From: Halalkalibacter suaedae
GTDB taxonomy: Bacteria; Bacillota; Bacilli; Bacillales; Bacillaceae_D
Direction: 5' to 3'
Assembly: GCF_017939705.1 (NCBI RefSeq)
Contig: NZ_JAGKSQ010000003.1
Coordinates: 434,001 to 498,000, forward strand
DNA length: 64,000 nt
Positions 26,978 to 36,255 of the stretch are shown here, one piece after another. Both the position numbers and the translations under genes were made by a program. Position 1 is the first letter of the stretch. Every line of letters begins with the position of its first letter. The notes beneath the pieces were generated by a model, which was given only the letters and a program-made list of their open reading frames with translations, did no database searches and had not been told where the DNA came from.

Positions 26978-27608
26978 ACTCAACTAATCCAGATCTATGT
27001 GCATACACAGCCATTTGAGTCCGATCATCCATGTGTAGCTTTTGAAGGATATGACTGACGTGTGTCTTTACTGTTTTGATTCCTATGTAGAGTTGATCTG
27101 CAATTTCTTGGTTGCTCTTTCCTTCTCCTATTAAGAGTAATACTTCGAACTCACGAGGTGTCAGGCAATCGTGTAAAGGCTTCTCTATTTGACCTCTCAT
27201 ACGTGCCATCATTTTATTGGTGACCTTCGCTTCTAAGACCGGTTCACCGTTAGCTGCACTTCTGATCGCCTCAGCAATCTCGGTCGCAGAGGATGTCTTT
27301 AATAAATAACTAAAAGCACCTGCTTCAATGACTGGGTACACTTTTTCATCATCAATGAAGCTTGTTAACACAATTATTTTCACATCAGTTACCTGTTGCA
27401 TAATCTTAGAGGTTGCAGCAATTCCATCCATCTTTTCCATCACCAAATCCATCAACACGACATCTGGTTTTTGCTCAACTACTATCCTAACGCCTGCCTC
27501 ACCGTCGCTTGCCTGACCAACGACTTCCATATCTGGTTGTGTCGACAAAAATGCCGATAATCCAAGTCTTACCATTTCATGATCATCAACGAGTACTATT
27601 CGGATCAT
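26976..27608 (-). CDS. liaR: Cell-envelope stress response regulator LiaR
   Basis: NarL/FixJ-type response regulator of 210 residues. The receiver domain has the phosphorylatable Asp in VLMDLVMEKMDG (about D54) and the DDHEM acidic pair. The C-terminal LuxR-type helix-turn-helix is LTPREFEVLLLIGEGKSNQEIADQLYI. It should be phosphorylated by LiaS and activate liaIH when lipid II cycle inhibitors are present. It overlaps the end of liaS by 23 bases, so translation is coupled. Confidence 0.94.
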   Translation of the reverse strand: MIRIVLVDDHEMVRLGLSAFLSTQPDMEVVGQASDGEAGVRIVVEQKPDVVLMDLVMEKMDGIAATSKIMQQVTDVKIIVLTSFIDDEKVYPVIEAGAFSYLLKTSSATEIAEAIRSAANGEPVLEAKVTNKMMARMRGQIEKPLHDCLTPREFEVLLLIGEGKSNQEIADQLYIGIKTVKTHVSHILQKLHMDDRTQMAVYAHRSGLVE

Positions 27609-28656
27609 TATTTTTCCCCCAAGTGATTGGAATATTTGCCTCTATTTGCGTTCCTTTGTTCGGAACCGACACAATATGTAACGTTCCACCTATTTCATTC
27701 ATTCTCTCTCGCATCGTCTCTAACCCGTAAGAGCTCTGACTAAGATCATTCTCATGAAACCCAATACCATCATCGATTACTTTCACCTTTAGCTCTTGAG
27801 GTGTTTGCTTTAATTGGAACTCTAGCTGAGTTGCCTTTGCATGTCGTAACACATTCGAAATCGCTTCCTGTACCATACGAAATAATTGGTCTTCAATCCC
27901 TTTTGGAATGAATACATCTTCCTCATAATGAATCTGGACCGATATATCATATTTCTTATGCATTTCGTTAAACAAATGCTGTAAACCCTCTTTTAAATTC
28001 TTTCCTTCTAGATGAGCAGGTCTAAGATGTAGTAGGAGTGCCCTCATCTCGGCTTGGGCCAGATTTGCCATATTTTCAACCATAGCCATCTGTTCAGTAG
28101 CCGGGTCTTTTCTTTCTTCCAATTGAAGCTTCGTTGCAGCCGTCATCATTGAAATCGCAAATAATTGCTGACTAACAGCATCATGTAAATCTCTCGCCAA
28201 GCGCTGGCGCTCCTCCGTAACAGCTGCCTTCCTAACGGTATCCTGCATTTCTGCTCTTTCAGCAGAAAGTCTTTGTAAAGAAGCCACTTGTTCCTCAATA
28301 TTCTTAGCCATTCGGTTCATTCGTTCAGCTAATTCAGTTACCTCATCATCACCTTCAATCACAACATGATGTGAAAAGGAGCCTCTCTCAAAGCGGGCAG
28401 CAGCATGCACCAATTGCTCAATTCTTCTTCTAAGTGGGACCGCTTGAATATAGCCACTGATCATCCCAGTAATGATAATGACGCCAAGGAACCAAAAAAG
28501 TAATGGGATTCCTGCAAGTTTTAGGTCAATAACCAATAACAGACCACGTTTATCTTGATAAGTGATTAAGAATAGGATAAAAAACGAAATGAGGAATGTT
28601 GCAACTACATTATGACGAATAAACTGCCACTGCAAACGAGCTAGACGCTTCTTCAT
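27586..28656 (-). CDS. liaS: Cell-envelope stress sensor kinase LiaS
   Basis: NarX-type intramembrane-sensing histidine kinase of 356 residues. Two membrane helices (about 13-32 and 46-70) are joined by a very short loop and followed by a HAMP domain. The phospho-acceptor His lies in RQRLARDLHDAVSQQLFAISM, and the HATPase has DDGIGFHE and SYGLETMRERM. Its partner LiaF normally keeps it off. Its ATG overlaps the liaF stop (ATGA). Confidence 0.94.
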   Translation of the reverse strand: MKKRLARLQWQFIRHNVVATFLISFFILFLITYQDKRGLLLVIDLKLAGIPLLFWFLGVIIITGMISGYIQAVPLRRRIEQLVHAAARFERGSFSHHVVIEGDDEVTELAERMNRMAKNIEEQVASLQRLSAERAEMQDTVRKAAVTEERQRLARDLHDAVSQQLFAISMMTAATKLQLEERKDPATEQMAMVENMANLAQAEMRALLLHLRPAHLEGKNLKEGLQHLFNEMHKKYDISVQIHYEEDVFIPKGIEDQLFRMVQEAISNVLRHAKATQLEFQLKQTPQELKVKVIDDGIGFHENDLSQSSYGLETMRERMNEIGGTLHIVSVPNKGTQIEANIPITWGKNNDPNSTR

Positions 28657-29396
28657 AATGCACGTACCTTTACTTCACCAATCGCCATCGATAGAACTAA
28701 CTTTACCCTGCGGGGAGCTTCCTTATAGCCTTTTGTTGTAATGCTAAGCTGTTGATTAATTCCTCCGTGCTTTTCATGAAGCAATGCTACCTCTCCAACC
28801 ATAGTTGAAGCTTGAATAGAAACAGCGAGGTCATCGGGAATAAAAAAGTGAATTTCACCAATTAGTCCCTGAGCAATGATAACAGTCTCTCCCTCTGAAA
28901 TAATTGCTCTAGATAGGTCTATGCGAACTTCGCCTATACCGTTCCATATAGTCATATCTTTTAATTCAAATGATTTACTGTAATTGACTTCTCCTATTAA
29001 ACTCTTACGAACAATTGGCGTATCATTATCAAAGGAAGTCGAATAATCTTGATGCTCTTCTTGATCTAGCTGATCATTTCGTGACTGCTTTCGCTCTTCA
29101 ATCGTTTCTTCTTTGTTTTTGCTTGATTTAAGTAGCCGAACACCAAAGTAGATAACTACCGCAGAAATAAGAATAGAAAAAAAGTTCAGATTAAGAACCA
29201 TATCAAAAAGAATGCTCGCACTAATAATAAAAAATATCAGGCTCAAAAATGTATGTTTTCTTTGATAGAAAAACATGGCTAAAACAAAAAAAATGAGCGG
29301 TGCAACAAAGGATCCAACGGAGAGATTGATTGAGTTAAATAAGATATTGAGTCCAATGATGCCTAGGATTATTCCAAATAATGTCTGCTTTCTCAT
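28653..29396 (-). CDS. liaF: LiaF, inhibitor of the LiaRS system
   Basis: A 247-residue membrane protein. Four hydrophobic segments occupy the first 90 residues, followed by a charged linker and a cytoplasmic beta-rich domain (DMTIWNGIGEVRIDLSRAI, LIGEIHFFIPDDLAVSIQAS, AIGEVKVRAL) typical of LiaF/DUF2154. In B. subtilis LiaF silences LiaS in the absence of cell-wall stress. It is directly upstream of and overlapping liaS. Confidence 0.92.
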   Translation of the reverse strand: MRKQTLFGIILGIIGLNILFNSINLSVGSFVAPLIFFVLAMFFYQRKHTFLSLIFFIISASILFDMVLNLNFFSILISAVVIYFGVRLLKSSKNKEETIEERKQSRNDQLDQEEHQDYSTSFDNDTPIVRKSLIGEVNYSKSFELKDMTIWNGIGEVRIDLSRAIISEGETVIIAQGLIGEIHFFIPDDLAVSIQASTMVGEVALLHEKHGGINQQLSITTKGYKEAPRRVKLVLSMAIGEVKVRAL

Positions 29397-29418
29397 GTGC
29401 CCGCTCCTTTCCCCTGTA

Positions 29419-30297
29419 TTATCTGATTATGATATCTCCTGAAGTTGTTGAGATTTGTAAGGCGTAATCGCCCTTCCCTATCATACCCGATATTCGCTTA
29501 TTTTGAATATCTTGATTTTTCATATCCTGCGAAACACGTAAATCCCCTGATACTGTTTTAAGAGTCAAATTAGCATTAGCAGAGGGAATCATTACGTCCA
29601 CCTCACCAGAAACGGTCTTTATCTTCATTTCTTTGTTTTCATGTGCCAATCCAATAAGGAGGTCACCAGATACTGAATACAGATCTAATTTGCCTGTTAT
29701 CTGCTCGATCTTCATCTCTCCTGACACACTTTCTGCTTTAATTACCTTCGCATCAATTTCGTCTATAGAGAGATCACCAGAAGTTGTATTCACGATGTAG
29801 TCCTCTTTTACTATTAGCTTTTTTGCTTCCATATCTCCTGATACAGTTCTAGCTTTCATTGATGTTACTTGATTTAGTTGTTTGAAATCTATATCTCCTG
29901 ATACAGTTGTAATTTCAACCTTTCCCTTGTAGCTTTTCGGTACTCGTACAATAGCTTTTGTTCTACTAGGTGAAAAGTCAAAAGAAAACCAACGAGATTT
30001 CTCTTTTATTTCAATTTTTAACTGTTGGTTATTTTTTAATGAATTTACATTGATTTTATCAGTAGGATTAACTAACTCGACTTCAAGATTCTCATCACCA
30101 TCTTCAAACACCCAATCAACAGATGTGCTTGATAAGTTGATTTCATTTATACCCTCCATATCTTCAGAAACTAAGCGATCGGTCGTTTTAGTCGAAGTCA
30201 AGATAGAGATAGGTGCATTCCAAAAGAAAATGACGACACCGACAACAATTAAAAGAATTCCTAATAGAACTTTCACATACATTCTCCTCTTAGACAA
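29419..30297 (-). CDS. liaG: LiaG, DUF4097 membrane-anchored protein
   Basis: A 292-residue protein with one N-terminal membrane helix (about 8-28) and a right-handed beta-helix domain made of repeats around TVSGD/TTSGD (eight or more occurrences of SGD or SGE, spaced about 18-20 residues). This is the DUF4097 pattern. It is the first gene after the liaIH segment, as in B. subtilis, where liaGFSR has a weak constitutive promoter. Its molecular role is not established. Confidence 0.9.
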   Translation of the reverse strand: MSKRRMYVKVLLGILLIVVGVVIFFWNAPISILTSTKTTDRLVSEDMEGINEINLSSTSVDWVFEDGDENLEVELVNPTDKINVNSLKNNQQLKIEIKEKSRWFSFDFSPSRTKAIVRVPKSYKGKVEITTVSGDIDFKQLNQVTSMKARTVSGDMEAKKLIVKEDYIVNTTSGDLSIDEIDAKVIKAESVSGEMKIEQITGKLDLYSVSGDLLIGLAHENKEMKIKTVSGEVDVMIPSANANLTLKTVSGDLRVSQDMKNQDIQNKRISGMIGKGDYALQISTTSGDIIIR

Positions 30298-30330
30298 AGT
30301 AGGTTAACGTTAAATTACGTTAACCTACTT
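30297..30330 (-). terminator. Leaky terminator between liaH and liaG
   Basis: AAGTAGGTTAACGT/ACGTTAACCTACTT hairpin with only a short TTTGT on the minus strand. Placed between liaH and liaG, it would keep strong stress-induced transcription mostly on liaIH with partial read-through. Confidence 0.75.
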
Positions 30331-30335
30331 CCTTA

Positions 30336-30983
30336 TTAATTGGCTTTTTTTAATTCTTCTTTTAATCGAGTTAATTCTTCCTCAACCTTCTCATCTACTT
30401 GTAATTCTTTTTCAGGGTCTGCTGATTTCCCCCACTTGCCTTCAAGATCATTAACCAAATCTTCCCATTTATCAAATTCACTCTCAACTGTTGTTTTCAT
30501 TAGTGAACCGTTACTTACTGTTTGCTTTTCTAGTTTCTGGACTGATTTAATTGCTTCAAGCCTCATAACCAATTCAAGTTTTCGATCCTTAAGACGATTG
30601 TACTTTTGTTGCAGTTGGTCTAATTCGACTTTCTTCACTTTAAGCTGTTCTTCGTTCCTTTGCAGCAATTCCTTGTAACGTATCTTTTGGGCAATGGCTT
30701 CATTCTTATTAGAAATAATTTTCTTTGCTAATAAATCGTTGTCATTTTCAACTGCAATTTTTGCCTGCTGGTCTCGTCGATGAATTTGCTCATCTGTCAA
30801 ATCAAGATTTGATTTTAAAGTAAGCGAAAGAGCCTCTTGTTTCTTAATTTGTTCTACTGACTTATGGATCGCTTCCTGCATGTCACGCATATATTGCTTC
30901 ACCATTATAACAGGATCTTCCAGCTTTTCTAGTCCTTCATTCACATACGCTTTCACAAATTGATTAACTCTTTTCATTATCAT
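30336..30983 (-). CDS. liaH: LiaH, PspA/IM30-type phage shock protein
   Basis: A 215-residue, almost wholly coiled-coil protein beginning KRVNQFVKAYVNEGLEKLEDPVIMVKQYM, the PspA/IM30 signature. Heptad-rich, charged helices fill residues 25-200. The family forms large oligomers (ESCRT-III-like) that bind stressed membranes. LiaI is its membrane anchor. The start is ATG 30983 after GAGGAGG. Expected to be the main output of LiaR activation. Confidence 0.94.
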   Translation of the reverse strand: MIMKRVNQFVKAYVNEGLEKLEDPVIMVKQYMRDMQEAIHKSVEQIKKQEALSLTLKSNLDLTDEQIHRRDQQAKIAVENDNDLLAKKIISNKNEAIAQKIRYKELLQRNEEQLKVKKVELDQLQQKYNRLKDRKLELVMRLEAIKSVQKLEKQTVSNGSLMKTTVESEFDKWEDLVNDLEGKWGKSADPEKELQVDEKVEEELTRLKEELKKAN

Positions 30984-30998
30984 TAATTGTTCCTCCTC

Positions 30999-31385
30999 TT
31001 ATTTATTCCCAAGTAGTTTTTCAATCTCATCATCTAGAACATCATATGTGGACAAAGATCCATGCTGACTTTGCTCGTCAATTAATTGACTACTCTCCGG
31101 CTTAATTAACTTGTACCCAGCATAGACAAGCAAGATACCGAATAGTAGACTTGCGACACCACCTAATCCTCCAAAAATGATCAAGGCTCCAACTGCTACT
31201 AGTACGATACTAGATAATGTCCACCTTTCTTTTTCTTGAGATCTTGAGTACCCCCAATAAAGTAACCAAGATCCAATCGCCAAGCCAACAATACTTCCGA
31301 GATGAATGCCGATCAGCCCTAACAAAACAGTTACACCAATTAGAATGAATAAAAATCCACCTAATTTTTTTACAGGTTGTTTCAT
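30999..31385 (-). CDS. liaI: LiaI, membrane anchor for LiaH
   Basis: A 128-residue protein with three or four hydrophobic segments in the first 95 residues, then an acidic cytoplasmic tail (LIDEQSQHGSLSTYDVLDDEIEKLLGNK). First gene of liaIH-liaGFSR, placed 15 bases before liaH. It starts after AAGAAGGAGG. B. subtilis LiaI recruits LiaH to the membrane under envelope stress. Confidence 0.9.
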   Translation of the reverse strand: MKQPVKKLGGFLFILIGVTVLLGLIGIHLGSIVGLAIGSWLLYWGYSRSQEKERWTLSSIVLVAVGALIIFGGLGGVASLLFGILLVYAGYKLIKPESSQLIDEQSQHGSLSTYDVLDDEIEKLLGNK

Positions 31386-31413
31386 ACTATTTCCTCCTTC
31401 TTTAATTATCTTT

Positions 31414-31496
31414 ATTGTAATGGCTAGATTATTTCTTGAAGAGGCACCTAAGATTGGTTTTCACTCCTCCTTAAGACTGAGAACCATCTAAGTCTT
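31414..31496 (-). promoter_or_regulatory. liaI promoter with candidate LiaR operator
   Basis: Minus strand. An inverted repeat AAGACT-N12-AGTCTT (31473-31496) lies about 55-80 bases upstream of a TACAAT -10-like box (31414-31419). No good -35 is present, as expected for a promoter that needs an activator. Position and symmetry suggest the LiaR site; the assignment is inferred. Confidence 0.5.
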
Positions 31497-31652
31497 ATGA
31501 CCTTTCCGTGAACAATAACTAGAGATACTTCTTATTTAACGAGGATCAGCTATAATAGAATGGACTACATAAAAATTGATTCATACAATCAAGTTGTTCT
31601 AGAATAGACTAGAATGATTGTCCGAATATAACGAGCAAGGGAGGTATTCATT

Positions 31653-32366
31653 ATGGAAGTCACGATTTGGTTGGCTTTTTTTGCTGGTGTTGTTTCATTT
31701 TTATCGCCATGTATCTTTCCATTAGTTCCAGCGTATTTAGCTCAACTAACTGGTACCAATATCGCCAATAACCAAGTAAATGCTGATCGAAAGTTGATCT
31801 TATCGAGAAGTATTGGTTTTGTTATTGGCTTCACTCTTATTTTTCTCTTACTAGGTGTTTCATCGACTTTCATTGGACAATTATATTGGGGAAATCGACA
31901 GCTTATTGAACAAATTGGTGGAATTATCATTGCCGTGTTTGGACTTCAAATGATGGGTGTCATCTCCATCCGTATGTTAATGAGCGAAAAGCGTCTATCG
32001 GTTAAACCAAAAAAAACGACCAGTTTTACTAACTCTGTTCTCGTTGGTTTTCTATTTGGAACTGGATGGTCTCCTTGCATTGGTCTTGCCCTTTCTTCCA
32101 TTCTTCTTCTCGCTGGTCGTGCTGAAACGATGTGGTCTGGAATCTTCCTACTACTCATTTATTCAATTGGACTTGGCATTCCTTTTGTTTTAGTCGCCCT
32201 GCTATGGTCAAGGTCTCTTGATAAAATGAGGAAGATTAATAAATGGTTACCAACGATTCAAAAAGGCAGTGGAGTCGTTATGGTCATATTAGGGGTTATG
32301 CTTTTCACAGGATATTTCAATCTAATAACGGCCTACCTCGTCCGCTATGTCCCGTTCAATATATAA
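31653..32366 (+). CDS. ccdA: CcdA/DsbD-type thiol-disulfide transmembrane protein
   Basis: A 237-residue membrane protein with six hydrophobic segments. Two conserved proline-flanked cysteines occur, in SPCIFPLVPAYLAQLTG (about C22) and GWSPCIGLALSSI, as in CcdA. Such proteins carry reducing power across the membrane for cytochrome c maturation and, in sporulating bacilli, spore cortex synthesis (with StoA). No cytochrome c gene is adjacent. Transcribed alone. Confidence 0.9.
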   Translation: MEVTIWLAFFAGVVSFLSPCIFPLVPAYLAQLTGTNIANNQVNADRKLILSRSIGFVIGFTLIFLLLGVSSTFIGQLYWGNRQLIEQIGGIIIAVFGLQMMGVISIRMLMSEKRLSVKPKKTTSFTNSVLVGFLFGTGWSPCIGLALSSILLLAGRAETMWSGIFLLLIYSIGLGIPFVLVALLWSRSLDKMRKINKWLPTIQKGSGVVMVILGVMLFTGYFNLITAYLVRYVPFNI

Positions 32367-32435
32367 TAAAGTCAAAGGCTGTTTTTCGAATAAGTAGGTC
32401 TCCTAACTTGTAACAAAAACAGTTCATCTATCTTT

Positions 32436-32470
32436 AGTCCACTGAAAAAGATATTCTTTTCTAGTGGACT
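32436..32470 (+). terminator. Intrinsic terminator after ccdA
   Basis: AGTCCACT...AGTGGACT stem (32436-32443 with 32463-32470), with a possible inner AAAAGA/TCTTTT pairing and CTCTTC after it. It lies about 70 bases downstream of ccdA and 40 before modA. Confidence 0.6.
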
Positions 32471-32509
32471 CTCTTCATATTTTAGAGAAGATACAGGAGG
32501 CAATTTAGT

Positions 32510-33262
32510 ATGCAATGGAAACACTTTTTAGGATTACTTGTTTTTTTCATCCTGATCAGCGGGTGTGAGAGTACTAATGAGGAACAAACTCTCTATGTCG
32601 CAGCTGCTTCAGACCTATTCAATGCACTAACTGAAATCGGGGATGAATTTACAAAAGAGACTGGAATCCAGATTGAATATACATTCGGTTCAACAGGGCT
32701 TTTAACACAGCAAATTCAAGAGGGGGCCCCTTTCGACTTATTTACGGCAGCACATGAATCATACATAGATAAATTAATAGAAGTAGATGCGGTTGACGCG
32801 AACTCAAAGGAATATTATGCAATTGGGAGAATGGTGCTTGTGGCCGCGGATTCAAATGAACAAAAAATAGATTCGTCTTTTCTGTTAGATCCTAACACTA
32901 AGACGATCACCATCGCTAATCCTGAACATGCTCCATATGGAAAAGCAGCAAAAGAAACATTAGAGTCATGGGGAATTTGGGAAGAGATTCAACCAAAGCT
33001 TGTCTTTGCTGAGAATATCCGACAAGCTTATCAATTTGTTGAGTCCGAAAATGCTGATGTTGGGTTTATTGCGTTGTCGCTAATGAATGAAGCAGAATTT
33101 AACTATGAGCTAATTGATGAAGCGAACCACAAACCAATCCTTCAAGCACTAGCAATCCCGAAGCAATCGGAACAACCTGAGCTAAGTAAACAACTAGCTG
33201 ATTTCATTATTAGCTCTAAAGGCCAAGAAATCTTAAAATCGTATGGGTTTGATACACCATAA
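32510..33262 (+). CDS. modA: Molybdate ABC transporter substrate-binding lipoprotein ModA
   Basis: A 250-residue lipoprotein with signal peptide and lipobox LISGC (Cys about 19). The mature part has the ModA pattern LYVAAASDLFNALTEIGDEF, YTFGSTGLLTQQIQEGAPFDLF, NPEHAPYGKAAKETLESWG and ESENADVGFIALSL. It binds molybdate (or tungstate) outside the membrane and hands it to ModB. Its TAA shares a base with the modB ATG (TAATG), so translation is coupled. Confidence 0.93.
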   Translation: MQWKHFLGLLVFFILISGCESTNEEQTLYVAAASDLFNALTEIGDEFTKETGIQIEYTFGSTGLLTQQIQEGAPFDLFTAAHESYIDKLIEVDAVDANSKEYYAIGRMVLVAADSNEQKIDSSFLLDPNTKTITIANPEHAPYGKAAKETLESWGIWEEIQPKLVFAENIRQAYQFVESENADVGFIALSLMNEAEFNYELIDEANHKPILQALAIPKQSEQPELSKQLADFIISSKGQEILKSYGFDTP

Positions 33263-33921
33263 TGGATACAATTATTCCACCACTACTCATATCACTTAGA
33301 GTTGCAACAATCGCAACCTTTATTGCATTTATACTAGGTATTCTTTTTTCATGGTGGTTTGCATTTAAGAAAAATGCATTAACAGACTTTCTTTCGATCA
33401 TCATTACAATCCCACTGATCCTACCTCCAACTGTATTAGGTTATTACTTGCTTTTACTTATTGGTAGAAATAGTCCTTTAGGAGATTGGATCGAAAACTT
33501 AACAGGACAACCGATTATCTTCACTTGGAAGGCGGCTGTCATTGCTGCAACGATTGCTTCTTTACCGTTATTAATCAGACCCATCCAGGCTTCGTTCGAA
33601 TCGATAAGCCGCAAAACAATAGACGCTGCACAATTAGACGGGGCAAGTCCGTTTCAGGTGTTTGTACATATCATAATCCCTTTATCCTATAAAGGGGTAC
33701 TAGCAGGAGTCATACTGGGCTTTGCCAGAGCAATGGGGGAATTCGGAGCCACCTTAATGGTTGCAGGAAATATCCCTGGTAAGACACAAACACTTTCGAT
33801 TGCTATTTATGATGCTGTTCAGGCTGACCGAATGATGGACGCTCATATAATGGTGATCATCTTAACTCTTTCAACTGTATTATTTCTTTACGCAATTCAT
33901 AGATGGTTTAATAAAGGATAA
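33262..33921 (+). CDS. modB: Molybdate ABC transporter permease ModB
   Basis: A 219-residue permease with five or six membrane helices and the inner-membrane-component loop AAQLDGASPFQVFVHIIIPLSYKGVLAGVILGFARAMGEFG, of which the EAA-like motif is the ATPase contact. No modC ATPase follows; repeat F comes next. B. subtilis also has modAB without an adjacent modC, so a shared ATPase elsewhere is likely. Confidence 0.93.
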   Translation: MDTIIPPLLISLRVATIATFIAFILGILFSWWFAFKKNALTDFLSIIITIPLILPPTVLGYYLLLLIGRNSPLGDWIENLTGQPIIFTWKAAVIAATIASLPLLIRPIQASFESISRKTIDAAQLDGASPFQVFVHIIIPLSYKGVLAGVILGFARAMGEFGATLMVAGNIPGKTQTLSIAIYDAVQADRMMDAHIMVIILTLSTVLFLYAIHRWFNKG

Positions 33922-33930
33922 ACAAAAGAT

Positions 33931-34181
33931 AGGCGGTTATTGGCATTTATAGAGAAAGGCTGTACAAATCCGCTTCGAACGCGCTACCGGGATGGGGGGC
34001 ACAAACCCGCCGGAGGGCGTTGAACTAACCGGCTCTGCCGGTGGATTTCAACCTGCCCTTTCTTCCAGCAGGAGTCGGCCCACCCATCCCGTCCGCTTTG
34101 ATGAAAGGAAAGATCGAATTCTCTGCTCTTCACAGTAAATATCAAGAGAATAGTAAAACTTTTTGGATAAAAAAAGTAGTC
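33931..34181 (+). repeat. Extended type I palindromic repeat F
   Basis: ggttattggcatttatagag at the left, cgctaccgggatgggg, the nested hairpin with TTGAA/TTCAA and ACCGGC/GCCGGT, and ggagtcggcccacccatccc. The right-hand 100 bases parallel repeat E (tcaagagaatagtaaaac). It lies between the convergent modB and ecsC. Confidence 0.88.
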
Positions 34182-34242
34182 AACTATAAACCGTCTTTTT
34201 CTTTATTAAATTCTTAGCACAAAAAATTTACTTCGAACCTCA

Positions 34243-34269
34243 AAAAAAACGCCCTTAGGCGTTTTTTGT
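34243..34269. terminator. Bidirectional terminator after ecsC
   Basis: AAAACGCC-CTTA-GGCGTTTT with A/T-runs on both flanks, 5 bases beyond the ecsC stop. Confidence 0.85.
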
Positions 34270-34272
34270 TTA

Positions 34273-35034
34273 TTATCCTTTTAGATCTGTTTCCCTCATG
34301 TATGAAGAAAGCCAACGAATTCGATATCCATTCATCGCTGTTTCCCCTAGTATTTCTAGAAATCGGTAATTAGCTGTCGCTCCAACAATAGCTCCAATAC
34401 CAGGGATTAATTGAAACATTTTTGCCAGATCAATATAATCACGATAATCAAGTTGGAATGTCTTCCAATCAATTTCAGCCAAATAGACTTCTTTTTCAGG
34501 AAGCAATTCTTTCTCTTGTTCCCAATGTTCCAAGCGTTCAATTAACTCTAGTCTCTTTTCATCCCTTGCAAATGCTAACTGAAATAGATACAGGACAAAT
34601 AATCTCTCGCGGTAGTCGCGAACATCATACCCATAAGCAGAGGCTGTATCAAAGAGAAACTTCATTTTGATACTGAGGAGTAATGGAAAATCAACCATTC
34701 CGAGCAATAAACCTCCTGCCCCAGTTCCTGCACCTTCAATAGCAGCCGTCCGCTTATAGGACTTTAACAAAGTCTTTGCTTTTTCATCTCGCTCTTCTAA
34801 ACTTTTAGCGACATCAGGCTGCTTTTTCATTGTGTATTCTGAACCAAGTAAGGTCGCGTGAACCATTTTCTTAATACTCGCAGTAACCACAGTATGCATC
34901 TTCTCAGGTATAAGGTGATTCATTTTTGATTGCAGTCCATTAGCATACCTGCCTACCATTGACCTGCGTTTCGTCACTTTTCTTTTCCAACGGATAACCT
35001 GTTCTCTTGCTTGATCTTCATACATACGTTCCAC
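34273..35034 (-). CDS. ecsC: EcsC family protein
   Basis: A 253-residue protein. The central hydrophobic, glycine-rich segment (AIEGAGTGAGGLLLGMVDFPLLLSIKMK) and the C-terminal MFQLIPGIGAIVGATANYRFLE are EcsC landmarks. It probably associates with membranes. Third gene of ecsABC, 12 bases after ecsB. In B. subtilis EcsC is dispensable and its function is unclear. Confidence 0.9.
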   Translation of the reverse strand: MERMYEDQAREQVIRWKRKVTKRRSMVGRYANGLQSKMNHLIPEKMHTVVTASIKKMVHATLLGSEYTMKKQPDVAKSLEERDEKAKTLLKSYKRTAAIEGAGTGAGGLLLGMVDFPLLLSIKMKFLFDTASAYGYDVRDYRERLFVLYLFQLAFARDEKRLELIERLEHWEQEKELLPEKEVYLAEIDWKTFQLDYRDYIDLAKMFQLIPGIGAIVGATANYRFLEILGETAMNGYRIRWLSSYMRETDLKG

Positions 35035-35046
35035 TCCTTAAGCCAC

Positions 35047-36255
35047 TCACTTTCTTCTTTTATGAATGAGAGTATGACTACCAACGTAGCTATAGAACAC
35101 TCCAATGATAAGTGTTAAGGCAGCAATTATCCAAGTTGAAGTAACAAGTAACACTCCGAATTGAAGAGCCATTGTGATAAGCAATAATCTAAAACTTAAC
35201 TGTGTCAATGCATCAATCTTCACTTGTTGATCAACTGGATAAATATCAATTAATCCATGAGTGTCATAATGATACCAAATTGTAGAAAGCTGACCAACAA
35301 TCATATGCATAAATAATAAGAAAACAGCAAGTTGTAGCCAACCGCTTGGCAAAGCAATTAAAATAACAGCAGAAATCAAAGTGAGCCTTAGGTAAATTCC
35401 TGCATAATCATTCGCACGTATAAATGTCCGAGCAAATAAATAGTGATAAACGGTTGGACTTGGCTTTGTTGACTGTAAGAACCAATTCAAATATCTTCTC
35501 TCTCTTACTTTGTTTCTAAGCTGTGGAACATCAGTGAAAGCATTCGCAATTCGGTAAAAGAATAAAAGCATCCCGCGTTCGACATCCAACAAATGCTCCC
35601 ATTTCAACGTAAACTTCTTAGCTATTTTTGAATAGTAGAAGATGAAGAGGAGCACCTTCAGTATAAATATCGATAAAATCAAGAGAATATGTGCACCTGA
35701 AAATAGTAAAAAGGTAAAAACAAGGTTGATGAACGCTCGTAAAAGGAAATGCGATTGTCTTTCAGCCGGATGCTGGAAGCGCTGTTCTTCCCAACTAGCA
35801 AACACATTCCACACCTTTGAAATGATTATCATCAGCAGCACGTATAAAATCGGCCCAGCTTCTTCAGTTAAATATTGATTAAAGAAGGGTGAGAGGACAA
35901 CTAGAACAAGAACTAAAACCCCACTTTGTAATGCAATTGAGTACCATTTAGAGGCACGAAAATAATCGCCTAATTTAGATTCGTATGGCAATAAAAAAAC
36001 GACATCCCCTTGCTTAACAAAAGTCCTAACCCCACTTCTCGTTAAGAAATGTCCGAAAACAAATACGAAAATCCAGAGTGCTGGGAACGTTGGTGGCAGC
36101 CAATCCAATAACAAACTATAATAATAACTACCAATTATAATAAGAACGTACACAGTAAAAAGAAATCCACTATTACCAATTAATCTTAAATAGCGGATCG
36201 CTTCATTCCAGTAAGCACTAACTCTTGTACGCCATAATGTCATACCGTCCTTCAT
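35047..36255 (-). CDS. ecsB: ABC transporter permease EcsB
   Basis: A 402-residue membrane protein with about ten hydrophobic segments in the pattern of EcsB. Together with EcsA it forms an exporter-type ABC complex. Loss in B. subtilis lowers protein secretion, competence and sporulation through effects on intramembrane protease activity. The ATG overlaps the end of ecsA by 4 bases. Confidence 0.9.
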   Translation of the reverse strand: MKDGMTLWRTRVSAYWNEAIRYLRLIGNSGFLFTVYVLIIIGSYYYSLLLDWLPPTFPALWIFVFVFGHFLTRSGVRTFVKQGDVVFLLPYESKLGDYFRASKWYSIALQSGVLVLVLVVLSPFFNQYLTEEAGPILYVLLMIIISKVWNVFASWEEQRFQHPAERQSHFLLRAFINLVFTFLLFSGAHILLILSIFILKVLLFIFYYSKIAKKFTLKWEHLLDVERGMLLFFYRIANAFTDVPQLRNKVRERRYLNWFLQSTKPSPTVYHYLFARTFIRANDYAGIYLRLTLISAVILIALPSGWLQLAVFLLFMHMIVGQLSTIWYHYDTHGLIDIYPVDQQVKIDALTQLSFRLLLITMALQFGVLLVTSTWIIAALTLIIGVFYSYVGSHTLIHKRRK

